Shown: piece after piece, positions 45,821-53,750 of the stretch
Position numbering within the stretch: position 1 is the first letter of the stretch
How the letters are laid out: the number at the start of each line of letters is the position of its first letter
Origin: Nocardia puris
GTDB lineage: Bacteria; Actinomycetota; Actinomycetes; Mycobacteriales; Mycobacteriaceae
Length of the DNA stretch: 64,000 nucleotides
Direction of reading: 5' to 3'
Assembly: GCF_003315035.1 (NCBI RefSeq)
Contig: NZ_QNRE01000003.1
Span: forward strand, 555,375-619,374
Notes under the pieces: generated by a model
What the model saw: only the letters and a program-made list of their open reading frames with translations
The model's database searches: none
What the model was told of the DNA's origin: nothing
Translations under genes and position numbers: made by a program

Positions 45821-46303
45821 AGGCGGATCGTTCCGGCCCCGGAGCACTCGGCAAAAGGCGGCAACTGTGAGGTAATGGTTCATGGCCACCGTGCGGGCGG
45901 TGCCTGATCCGGCGCTCATGGCCAGCGCCTCCAGCGGTCGCCTTTCCACCCTCGGCGGCGAAGTTCACGCGGTTCTCGGCGGTGCGCGGTGACCGTGCCT
46001 CCCCACCCCGGCGCTCGCGCCCGCGTGGGATCGCTTCGTCTCCCGCGCCGAGGTGCACGCCGTCGCCCTGCGCGGCGCGCCCCGCTCCGACATCACGCTC
46101 CCCCTCGCCGCCTGGCGCGGCGGCGTGGACGAATCCCGAGCGGCTCGCCTGCTCGCCGCGTAATCCGTTGCGGTTCATACCCTTCGATAAACCTCGGATA
46201 CCCCGATCCCGGCCGGTGCGCGGATGCGCACCGACCGAGATCGGGCCGAGGGCAGGGATCCCTCCGCATACTCAGCGTGAGTTCTGTGTCACGCCAGCTA
46301 CTT
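45821..46303. other. intergenic region with a coding-like remnant
   Basis: 483 bases between convergent genes. Apart from the 57-codon remnant at 45993-46163 I see no gene or clear signal. Confidence 0.4.
45993..46163 (+). pseudogene. short coding-like remnant, unknown
   Basis: A frame without a start codon, opened just after a TGA, has strongly GC3-biased codons and reads like a protein C-terminus: PAWDRFVSRAEVHAVALRG, then ITLPLAAWRGGVDESRAA, ending at TAA 46161. It could be the tail of a deleted gene. No family recognised and no ribosome site present. Confidence 0.25.
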
Positions 46304-46999
46304 TCACTTCACCGGGAACGGTTCGTTGATGGTCGTGAAGTACTGGATCACCGCCGCCGTCGCGACCGGCGCGCCCACGAACAGCGACCCGCCGACGGCC
46401 CCGATGGGCGCCAACGCGCCCGCGCCGATGAGACAACCCGCGATCGGTCCCGCGCCGAACATCATCGCGATCGGGCTGGTCGCCGCGGCCAGCGTCACCC
46501 CGCCGACCAGGCAGCCGATCACACCCGCGCCGACGGCGCCCGCGATGCCGCCGACCACACCGGCGACCGTGATCGTGCTCGCCATCCGGGAGAACGCCGC
46601 GACCTCGCGCTCGTAGGGCGTCTTCCACGGCGCCTGATCCTGGAACGGCAGCGCGACCGGTTCGGTCCGTGCCCGGTCCGGGTCCAGGGACGGCGTCAAT
46701 CGCGCTGTCCTGCCGTCGATCTCGGCGTCGATCGGGAACGCGACGTTGTTCACGTTGAACTCGAGCGGCACCCCGGCCAGCACCGTGCCGTCGTCGGCGC
46801 GGATCTGGAAGCGCCCATCGTCGACGATCAGCTGCCCCGCGTCCACGGTGATCACCGCGGTCGCACCGTTGTTGTAGGCGGTGTAGTTGACGTTCGGGGC
46901 GAGATCGACGCTCAACGGTTCCGCGTGGACCGTGCCCGCGGTAACCGAGAGGGACGCGACGGCCAGGGCCGCCGACGCGGCGAACTTACGAACCTTCAT
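46304..46999 (-). CDS. secreted protein with glycine-zipper-like C-terminus
   Basis: 231 aa. The signal peptide is cleaved near VHA-EP (about residue 26). A beta-rich domain follows (VDLAPNVNYTAYNNGATAVI, FQIRADDGTVLAGVPLEFNV) with a PFQDQAPWKTPYEREVAAF segment. The C-terminal third is a run of Gly/Ala hydrophobic helices (GVVGGIAGAVGAGVIGCLVGG, IGAVGGSLFVGAPVA) ending in a polar tail. Similar secreted proteins recur in Nocardia/Rhodococcus; their role is unknown, and cell-envelope insertion or oligomerisation is plausible. Start ATG 46999. TTGACATCAGAT, shared with the operator region at 49727, lies 31 bases upstream. Confidence 0.75.
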   Translation of the reverse strand: MKVRKFAASAALAVASLSVTAGTVHAEPLSVDLAPNVNYTAYNNGATAVITVDAGQLIVDDGRFQIRADDGTVLAGVPLEFNVNNVAFPIDAEIDGRTARLTPSLDPDRARTEPVALPFQDQAPWKTPYEREVAAFSRMASTITVAGVVGGIAGAVGAGVIGCLVGGVTLAAATSPIAMMFGAGPIAGCLIGAGALAPIGAVGGSLFVGAPVATAAVIQYFTTINEPFPVK

Positions 47000-47084
47000 G
47001 AAAACGCATATCTTCGTTCGTACTTATTGTTGACATCAGATACAAGTTGGTGGCGCCGCGAAAGCACCCGCGACGCCACCGAAC

Positions 47085-48473
47085 TCAGACGTAGAGGTGT
47101 TCGCCGGGAACGGCTTTCGGGTCGTTACGCACCTCGGGCGGGTTGGTCTCCTTCAGCACCCAGGCGCTGAACACCGTGATCAGACCCATCAGCGCCAGGT
47201 AGACCGACACCAGCACGGTCGTGCCGGTGTTGGCGATCAGCGCGGTCATGATGAACGGCGTGCCGCCGCTCACCGTGATGGCGGCCAACTGATACGCCAG
47301 TGACGCACCCGAATACCGCAGCCGCGGCTCGAACAGCTCGCCCATGAACGCGGCCAGCGGACCGTAGGTCATCGACTGGAAGATCGATCCCACCGCCACC
47401 GCCACGAAGAACAGCGGCAGCTGCGCGGTGTCGACGAGCAGGAAGTACGGCACGGCCCACAGCGCCAGCCCGGCGCCGCCGATCAGGATCAACGGCCTGC
47501 GCCCGACGCGATCGGACCGCGCGCCCGACCACAGGATCACCGCGCAGCCGATCAGCGAGGCGAGCAACGACATGGACAGGATGTCGTTGTGGTTCATGCC
47601 GAGATCCTTTGTGGCATAGCTGAGTACGCCCGCGATGCCGATGTAGAACGATGCGTTGGTCGCCGCGAGCAACCCGCAGCCGAGCAAGATCTTGCGCCAG
47701 TGCGACCGGACCGCCTCCGACAGCGGCGCCTGCGCCACCGCCGTGGTGCGCTTCTGCGCGACTTCCTTCTGCAATTCCCGGAATTCGGGAGTGTCCTCGA
47801 CCTTGGTCTGGATATAGAGCACCACCGGGAACAGCAAAGCGCTGCACAGGAACGGAATTCGCCAGCCCCAGCTCAGGAAGGCCTCCTCGGAGAGCGCGGC
47901 GGTGGCGATCAGGAACACCACATTGCCGAGGATCACGCCCAGCGGGACGCCCATCTGCCCGAAAGTGCCTGCGAATCCCCGCTTTTTCGGACTCGCCGAT
48001 TCGGTCAGCAACAGCACGATGCCGCCCCACTGCCCGCCGCACGCCATGCCCTGCACGAAGCGCAGCGAGACCAGCAGGATCGGCGCGGCGACGCCGATCG
48101 CGTTCGCGCTGGGCAGGCAGCCGATCAGGAAGGTCGCCACGCCCATCCCGATCAGGCAGACGACCACGGCCGGCTTGCGGCCGTACTTGTCGCCGAAGTG
48201 CCCGGCCAGCACGCCGCCGAGCGGCCGCGCGACGAACCCCGCCCAGAAGGTGCTGAACGAGAGCAGCGTGCCCATCAGCGCGGAGCTGTTCGGGAAGAAC
48301 ACCTGGGGGAACACCAGGGCGGCGGCGGTGCCGTAGAGGAAGAAGTCGTACCACTCGATCGAGCTGCCGACGAGTCCCGCGGCGAGCAGTTTGCGATGGG
48401 CGCGGCGGTTGTCGCGCGGCGGCGCGGCGGGCGCCGCGGTGCGGCCTGCGGGGTCCTGGGGTGGTGCGGTCAT
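47085..48473 (-). CDS. MHS-family MFS transporter
   Basis: 462-aa proton symporter with twelve membrane segments, of the metabolite:H+ symporter group (KgtP, ShiA, ProP). Family motifs: SSIEWYDFFLYGTAAALVFP at the first helix, GVLAGHFGDKYGRKPAVV, LRFVQGMACGGQWGG and GARSDRVGRRPLILIG. Typical substrates are organic or aromatic acids. Beside the acyl-CoA ligase and dehydrogenase genes it could import the acid that the operon degrades. The region just upstream contains TGACACCAACTTCAA (48529-48543), similar to an element before the dehydrogenase operon. Confidence 0.9.
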   Translation of the reverse strand: MTAPPQDPAGRTAAPAAPPRDNRRAHRKLLAAGLVGSSIEWYDFFLYGTAAALVFPQVFFPNSSALMGTLLSFSTFWAGFVARPLGGVLAGHFGDKYGRKPAVVVCLIGMGVATFLIGCLPSANAIGVAAPILLVSLRFVQGMACGGQWGGIVLLLTESASPKKRGFAGTFGQMGVPLGVILGNVVFLIATAALSEEAFLSWGWRIPFLCSALLFPVVLYIQTKVEDTPEFRELQKEVAQKRTTAVAQAPLSEAVRSHWRKILLGCGLLAATNASFYIGIAGVLSYATKDLGMNHNDILSMSLLASLIGCAVILWSGARSDRVGRRPLILIGGAGLALWAVPYFLLVDTAQLPLFFVAVAVGSIFQSMTYGPLAAFMGELFEPRLRYSGASLAYQLAAITVSGGTPFIMTALIANTGTTVLVSVYLALMGLITVFSAWVLKETNPPEVRNDPKAVPGEHLYV

Positions 48474-48784
48474 ACGCGTGCTCCTCCGGCTGCTTCGCCC
48501 ACTCCCGGCGCGAGGCCGAAAGTAAACTTGACACCAACTTCAATACGAGTCCGCCTAGTTTGAGACAGGAGCGGAGTAATGTCAATCACACCTTTTCGGC
48601 GAGCACCGCGGACCGCACCCCGGGGCCCGAGCCGAGAAGAGTTGTGTAAGTACTGTTCACAGGGCACTTATACCGACATACCCCGCATTCGCACCTGCGA
48701 GAAGGCGAATGCGGGGTACAGCCTGGGCAACTTATCTATAGCAATGTCACATCACATTGTGGCCCAGGATCTTTCGCGAAACAC
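48474..48784. other. intergenic region between transporter and SDR
   Basis: 311 bases holding the transporter promoter on the left and a large hairpin near the SDR end. No gene recognised. Confidence 0.5.
48679..48718 (-). terminator. perfect 14-bp hairpin after the SDR gene
   Basis: TACCCCGCATTCGC and its exact complement flank a 12-base loop, 66 bases downstream of the SDR stop. It is a likely terminator keeping SDR transcripts out of the transporter promoter. Confidence 0.7.
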
Positions 48785-49606
48785 TCACGGCGCCCCCTCG
48801 AGCAGGGAGCGCTGGTAGCGCCGCATCCCCCGCAACCACCGGTCGTAATCGGCGCCCTTCTGCCGGTACATGTCGAGCACCTCGGCGTGCGGCAGGATCA
48901 GGAAGCGCTCCTCGGCGACCGCGTCCAGCACCGCCTTCGCCACGTCCGCCGGTTCGAGCACCGCACCCGCCGTGGTGACCGCCCGCGACGCGGCGGCGCC
49001 GAGCCGGTCACCCGAATCCTCCCCGGCGTAGAGCAGTTTCGTGTTCACGCCCATCGGGCACAGGCAGCTCACTCGAACACCCTGGTCGCCATAGGTGACG
49101 CTCAACCACTCCGCGAACGCGACGGCGGCGTGCTTGGTCACCGCGTAGGTCGCCGAACCGATCTGCGTGAGCAAGCCGGCGGCCGAGGCGGTGCTGACGA
49201 AGTACCCCTCGCCGCGCTCCACCCAACCGGGCACCAGCAGCTGCGCGGCTCGGATGTGCGCGCGGAGATTGACCTCGAGCGAGCGATCCCAGTCCGCCTC
49301 CCCCGCGTCCAGTCCGGGCGCGCCCGCGATGCCCGCATTCGCGAAATACAGGTCCACCGGGCCGAATTCGCGTTCGGCGAGCGCGATCAGGGCTTCGATT
49401 CGCGCCGCCTCGGCGACATCGCCACCGACCCCGACCGCCACCCCATCGCGGCCGTGCGCGACAGTCCGGGCGACGTCCACGGCCGCCGCGCCATCGATAT
49501 CGGCCACCACCACGCACGCGCCCGCGGCGACGAGGCCGGCGGCCAGCGCCGCACCGATACCCGCACCGCCACCGGTGACGATCGCGACTTTCCCTTCGAG
49601 TTGCAC
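48785..49606 (-). CDS. short-chain dehydrogenase/reductase
   Basis: 273-aa SDR: AIVTGGGAGIGAALAAGL cofactor loop, VVADIDGAA (Asp at the end of strand 2 suggests NAD), NAGIAG, the catalytic Ser in STASAAG and YAVTK. GTG 49606 follows a GGAGAGGA site; the frame is open 13 codons further but that part is not family-like. Divergent from the acyl-CoA ligase across a region with two operator-like repeats, so it is probably co-regulated with the catabolic genes. It may oxidise or reduce a hydroxy/keto intermediate. Confidence 0.88.
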   Translation of the reverse strand: MQLEGKVAIVTGGGAGIGAALAAGLVAAGACVVVADIDGAAAVDVARTVAHGRDGVAVGVGGDVAEAARIEALIALAEREFGPVDLYFANAGIAGAPGLDAGEADWDRSLEVNLRAHIRAAQLLVPGWVERGEGYFVSTASAAGLLTQIGSATYAVTKHAAVAFAEWLSVTYGDQGVRVSCLCPMGVNTKLLYAGEDSGDRLGAAASRAVTTAGAVLEPADVAKAVLDAVAEERFLILPHAEVLDMYRQKGADYDRWLRGMRRYQRSLLEGAP

Positions 49607-49671
49607 AGCCGATCCTCTCCTCCGCGCGGGCGCATCCTGCCGCACACCGCGTCCTGACTGCAGCCTATCTC

Positions 49672-49689
49672 GAATCTGACGTCAGATTC
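49672..49689. promoter_or_regulatory. perfect 18-bp palindrome, probable TetR operator site 1
   Basis: GAATCTGACGTCAGATTC is a flawless inverted repeat between the divergent SDR and acyl-CoA ligase genes. Its right half continues into TGACGTCAGATTCAGATAC, repeated 51 bases on. A TetR-family gene closes the neighbouring operon and is the best candidate to bind it. Confidence 0.7.
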
Positions 49690-49727
49690 AGATACTTGGC
49701 GCACAGATCGGCGCCAGTACTTAAAAT

Positions 49728-49746
49728 TGACATCAGATTCATATAC
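49728..49746. promoter_or_regulatory. direct repeat of the operator, site 2
   Basis: TGACATCAGATTCATATAC matches the 49677-49695 copy (TGACGTCAGATTCAGATAC) at 17 of 19 positions. With the bases before it, it forms a degenerate version of the same palindrome. It is 46 bases upstream of the acyl-CoA ligase start, where repressor binding would block its promoter. Confidence 0.65.
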
Positions 49747-49791
49747 GCTCGGTGTGGTCCAGATCACAGTGCGCACCGAAGGATCCCGCCG

Positions 49792-51294
49792 ATGGCCACC
49801 GTCTCCGACCCCGTCCGCCGCCATGCCGCCTCGACACCGGACCGGCCCGCGGTCCGCTCCGACCGGGTCGCATGGAGTTACCGTCAACTGTTCGAACTGA
49901 GTTCGCGCTACGCGGGCGCCCTGCGCGCGGCGGGCTCGCGACCGGGCGACCGCATCCTGCTCGCGGCGCCCTCGGTGCCGGAGTTCGTGGTCGCCTACCT
50001 GGGCATCCAGATCGCGGGCGGGATCGTGGTTCCGGTGAACACGATGTCCACGCGCGCCGAGGTCGAGTACTACCTGATCGATGCCGGATGCTCGCTCGCG
50101 CTCGCCTGGGACGACCTCGGCCCCGCCGTCGCCGAGGCCGCGGCGGCGACCGGCGTGCCGTACCGGGAACTCACCGCCGGCGCTGAAGCCGACGCCGACC
50201 CGATGCCCGCGGTCGAGCGCGACCCCGCCGACACCGCCGCCATCCTCTACACCTCCGGCACCACCGGACGGCCCAAGGGCGCCCAGCTCACGGTCGGAAA
50301 TCTGTTGGCGGGCGGGGAGATCGGAGTGTCGGCCGCGCGCAGCACCGCGGCCGACCGCGTGGGGACGGCCCTGCCGCTGTTCCACGTGTTCGGCCAGTCG
50401 GCGGTGATGATGTCGTGTTTCACCGCGGGCGGTTCCCTGTCGCTGCTGCGCCGGTTCGAACCCGCCGCCATGCTGACGATGCTGCGGCGCGACCGGCTCA
50501 CCGTCCTGGCCGGGGTCCCCACGATGTGGAATGCGATGCTGCATGCGGCGGCCGACGCCGATCCGGCCGATTTCGCTGACTTGCGGGCGGCCATCTCGGG
50601 CGGCGCGGCGCTGCCAGGGGAGGTCGCGCGCGCCTTCGAGACGAAGTTCGGCTGCACGATCCTGGAGGGCTACGGACTCACCGAGACCACCGCGTTCGGC
50701 ACCTTCAACGACCTCGGGCGCGGGCCGAAGATCGGCTACACCGGGCACGCCGTCGACCGGATGCGGGTGCAGATCCGCGACGTCGACGGAAACCTCTGTG
50801 CGGCAGGCGAAGTCGGTGAGATCTTCATCGCGGGGCCCACGATCATGAAGGGCTACTGGAACCGTCCGGAGGCCACCGCCGAAGTGCTCTTCCCCGACGG
50901 CTGGTTCCGCACCGGCGACCTGGGCGAATTCGACGCCGACGGCGATCTGCGCATCGTCGACCGCCTGAAGGACCTGATCATCCGCGGCGGCTACAACGTG
51001 TATCCGGGTGAGGTGGAGGAGGTGCTGTACGAGCACCCCGACGTCGTCGAGGCGGCCGTCGTCGGCGTGCCCGACGATCAGTACGGCGAAGAGGTCGCCG
51101 CCGTGATCGTCACCGTTCCCGGCGCGGCCCTGGATGCCGCCGAGGTGTCACGATGGACGCGAGAACGGCTGTCCGCCTACAAGGTTCCGCGCATCGTCCA
51201 GTTCGCCGATGCGCTCCCCAAGGGCGCGACCGGCAAGATCCTCAAGCGCGCCATCGACCGCGAGGCGCTGCGGCGCGAGACCGTCGGCCGGTAG
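49792..51294 (+). CDS. acyl-CoA synthetase (FadD-type AMP ligase)
   Basis: 500-aa adenylate-forming enzyme that activates a carboxylic acid with ATP and CoA. Motifs in order: ILYTSGTTGRPKGAQLT (P-loop, about 147), GYGLTETTA (A5), GWFRTGDLG (A7, Asp binds ribose), IVDRLKDLIIRGGYNVYPGEVE (hinge, A8) and the catalytic Lys of KGATGKILKR (A10). It suits medium-chain acids. ATG 49792 has an AAGGA site. It probably begins the pathway whose other enzymes lie in the convergent minus-strand operon. Confidence 0.93.
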   Translation: MATVSDPVRRHAASTPDRPAVRSDRVAWSYRQLFELSSRYAGALRAAGSRPGDRILLAAPSVPEFVVAYLGIQIAGGIVVPVNTMSTRAEVEYYLIDAGCSLALAWDDLGPAVAEAAAATGVPYRELTAGAEADADPMPAVERDPADTAAILYTSGTTGRPKGAQLTVGNLLAGGEIGVSAARSTAADRVGTALPLFHVFGQSAVMMSCFTAGGSLSLLRRFEPAAMLTMLRRDRLTVLAGVPTMWNAMLHAAADADPADFADLRAAISGGAALPGEVARAFETKFGCTILEGYGLTETTAFGTFNDLGRGPKIGYTGHAVDRMRVQIRDVDGNLCAAGEVGEIFIAGPTIMKGYWNRPEATAEVLFPDGWFRTGDLGEFDADGDLRIVDRLKDLIIRGGYNVYPGEVEEVLYEHPDVVEAAVVGVPDDQYGEEVAAVIVTVPGAALDAAEVSRWTRERLSAYKVPRIVQFADALPKGATGKILKRAIDREALRRETVGR

Positions 51295-51313
51295 CGCGAC
51301 GGCGCGCCGCGGA

Positions 51314-52093
51314 TCACACCGGCGGCGCGCCGTGCACGAGGCCGATGCCGCGCACCCACAGCGTGCACAGCGTGGCCGACGCGGATTCGGCGTCGATGTC
51401 CGCGTCGGTCTTGGCCCACTGCGTGCAGAACTCGCGGACCATGCCGCACAGCGCGGTCGCGGCGTAGCGCGCGTCGACGTCGCGGGCAGCGAGGCGGTTG
51501 TCCTGCAGGCGGGTGATCATCTGCTCGGCACGGTCGATGAACAGCGCGATCTCGGCCTGTAAGAGGTCGTCCAGATCCGGGTTGAGCCCGGCGACCTCGC
51601 CCCACATCAGCATCAACCGCGCGTGGTCGCGAAACGCCGAAACATACGCGCGCACCGCCGATTCGATCGCCTCGACGGCGGTGGCGGGCGGAGCGCCGCG
51701 CCGGGCGCGCACCTTGTCGCGCATATCGGCGATGAGCTCGAGCACCACCGCGTGGAAGACGGCGTCCTTGGAGTCGAAGTAGACGTAGAACGTGCCGTGC
51801 GCGACGCCGGCTTCGGCGACGATGTCGGCGACCCTGGTCTCGACGAACCCGAGCCGGGCGAACACCACCTCGGCGGCGTCGACCAGCTTCGTGCGGGTGC
51901 GCTCACCGCGCGGCGTCAACGCCGACGTCTCCTTACCGACCCGCGTGGTCCCCGGTTCCGACACCGGCACATCGTCCCAGATCACGGCGGGCGCGGCCGA
52001 CGGCGGGTTGGACGGGCGACCGGAACCGCCCGTCCCCACCGGCTGTCGCCTCGAGCCGGTTTCCCGTCCGCGAGGGCCCGCCGTGTCGCTCAC
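51314..52093 (-). CDS. TetR-family regulator
   Basis: 259 aa. An N-terminal HTH (RTKLVDAAEVVFARLGFVET, then VADIVAEAGVAHGTFYVYFDSKDAVF) is followed by an all-alpha ligand domain. The first 43 residues before VSEPGTT are low-complexity, so GTG 51964 is an alternative start, but the GTG at 52093 overlaps the HAD gene stop by four bases, the coupling seen along this operon. It is the last gene of the dehydrogenase operon and probably senses an acyl-CoA intermediate. The palindromes at 49672-49746 are candidate sites. Confidence 0.88.
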   Translation of the reverse strand: MSDTAGPRGRETGSRRQPVGTGGSGRPSNPPSAAPAVIWDDVPVSEPGTTRVGKETSALTPRGERTRTKLVDAAEVVFARLGFVETRVADIVAEAGVAHGTFYVYFDSKDAVFHAVVLELIADMRDKVRARRGAPPATAVEAIESAVRAYVSAFRDHARLMLMWGEVAGLNPDLDDLLQAEIALFIDRAEQMITRLQDNRLAARDVDARYAATALCGMVREFCTQWAKTDADIDAESASATLCTLWVRGIGLVHGAPPV

Positions 52094-52725
52094 GCGGCGA
52101 TGCCGAACCTTTCGGCCAACTGCCGTTCGGTGTCGGCCGCGTCGGTGTGCAACACCCCGGCGATGCCCAGACGCGCCGCACCGTCGAGGTTCTGCCGCAG
52201 ATCGTCGACCATCACCGCGCGCTCCGGGCGCACACCCAGTCGGGTGCAGGCGATCTCGTAGATCCGGCGTGACGGCTTACGAATCCCGACCTCCGCGGAG
52301 ATCACCGCGACATCGGCGAGCGCGGCCAGGTCGAACCCGGCGTAGCAATCCCGGCCGAACGCGTTGGAGACCAGCGCCACCGGGATGCCCGCCGCGCGCA
52401 GCCGCCGGATCAGGTCGAGGCTCGCCTCGTCGGCGGTCAGTCCGCTCTGCATTCTGGCGCTCACGTCCTCGGCGTCGATATCGGCGCCGTGGGCGCGCAG
52501 CCGCTCGGCGAAACCGCGATCGAAGGCGTCGGCGTCGATACGCCCGGATTCGTGGTCGACGAGCAGGCGGCGCGCCTCGTCATCGGTGCTCAGCAACGTG
52601 ATCGGCAGGTCCGGATCGCCCAGGGAGGCGCCGAAGGCGCGGAACGCGTCGAGCACGCTGCTGGTGAGCACACCGCCGAAGTCGACCAGGACGGCGTCGC
52701 GCGGGTCGATCGTCGAGGTGCTCAC
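52090..52725 (-). CDS. HAD-superfamily hydrolase, ACAD10 N-domain-like
   Basis: 211-aa phosphatase-type HAD protein: VLVDFGGVLTSS (nucleophile Asp, with the DFGGVL variant seen in epoxide-hydrolase-N/ACAD10-type HADs), PVALVSNAFGRD (motif II Ser/Thr), IRKPSRRIYEIAC (motif III Lys) and VMVDDLRQNLDGA (motif IV). The second Asp of motif I (DxD) is absent, as in the sEH-N group. It sits between the quinone reductase and TetR genes with four-base overlaps on both sides. In this context it may recycle or remove phospho-intermediates made by the kinase gene at 53751. Confidence 0.85.
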   Translation of the reverse strand: MSTSTIDPRDAVLVDFGGVLTSSVLDAFRAFGASLGDPDLPITLLSTDDEARRLLVDHESGRIDADAFDRGFAERLRAHGADIDAEDVSARMQSGLTADEASLDLIRRLRAAGIPVALVSNAFGRDCYAGFDLAALADVAVISAEVGIRKPSRRIYEIACTRLGVRPERAVMVDDLRQNLDGAARLGIAGVLHTDAADTERQLAERFGIAA

Positions 52726-53705
52726 GGCTGGAACACGATTCGTCCGACGGTGCTGCCGTCACCGAGGCGCCCGAGACCGTCCGCGACGTCGGCCAGCGCG
52801 AGCCGCTCGCTGATCAGCGGCTTGATCGCGCCGTCGGCGGCGAGCCTGGTCAGCTCGACGTGGCAGTCCTGGATGGCCTGCGGGTCGTACTGCTTGTACA
52901 GGCCCCAGTGCAGTCCGATGATCGAATAGTTCTTGATCAGCGCGTGATTGAGCGCCGGCTCCGGAATGGTGCCGCCCGCGAATCCGATGACCAGGATACG
53001 GCCCTCGAACGCAATGCATTTCGTGGACTTGGCGTAGGCGTCGCCACCCACCGGGTCGTAGACCACGTCGACGCCGCGGCCGCCGGTGAACTCCTTCACG
53101 ACGGGCAGGAAGTCCTCGCTGCGCCGGTCGATCACCAGGTCGGCGCCGAGCGCCCGGCAGTACTCCGCCTTGTCGGCGCCGCCGACGACGCCGATCACCG
53201 TCGCGCCCGCGGCCTTGCCGAGTTGGACGGCGGAACTGCCGACACCACCCGCCGCCGCGTGCACCAGCAGGGTCTCCCCCGCGCGCAGCCGCGTGCGCCG
53301 GTGCAGCGCGAACCAGCTCGTCTGGTAGCCGATGCTCAGCGCCGAGGCCTCGGCGTCGTCCAGCGCGGGTGGCGCGGGGAACGCGTTGCCTTCGTCCAGC
53401 ACGGCCAGTTCCGCGAACGCGCCGCCGGGCAGATTCGGATTGCCGATCACCCGGTCGCCCACCGCGAACCGCGTGACGCCCTCGCCGAGGGCCACCACCT
53501 CACCGCACAGTTCCACGCCGGGCGTGAACGGCAGCGGCGGCGTGATCTGATACCGGCCCCGGCACAGCAGCACATCGGGGAAGTTCGCCGGCGCCGCCGA
53601 CACCCGGACCAGCACCTGACCCGGGCCGGGCGCCGGATCCGCGGTCTCCTCGAGCCGCAGCACCTCGCGCGGTTCGCCGAGTTCGTGTACCCGCCAAGCT
53701 TTCAC
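52722..53705 (-). CDS. NADPH:quinone reductase-like (zinc-independent MDR) oxidoreductase
   Basis: 327-aa medium-chain dehydrogenase/reductase: a GroES-like N-half (PLPFTPGVELCGEVVALGEGV) and a Rossmann half with HAAAGGVGSSAVQLGKAAGA and VVYDPVGGDAY. It lacks the catalytic-zinc ligands, as in quinone oxidoreductases and enoyl reductases. The ATG lies 45 bases after the kinase stop, and its own stop overlaps the HAD gene. In this operon it could reduce an enoyl- or keto-acyl-CoA intermediate, but the substrate is unknown. Confidence 0.88.
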   Translation of the reverse strand: MKAWRVHELGEPREVLRLEETADPAPGPGQVLVRVSAAPANFPDVLLCRGRYQITPPLPFTPGVELCGEVVALGEGVTRFAVGDRVIGNPNLPGGAFAELAVLDEGNAFPAPPALDDAEASALSIGYQTSWFALHRRTRLRAGETLLVHAAAGGVGSSAVQLGKAAGATVIGVVGGADKAEYCRALGADLVIDRRSEDFLPVVKEFTGGRGVDVVYDPVGGDAYAKSTKCIAFEGRILVIGFAGGTIPEPALNHALIKNYSIIGLHWGLYKQYDPQAIQDCHVELTRLAADGAIKPLISERLALADVADGLGRLGDGSTVGRIVFQP

Positions 53706-53750
53706 TGTCGACTCCTCGTGGTCGAATGTCTCGCCGTCCGCGCGCGGACG

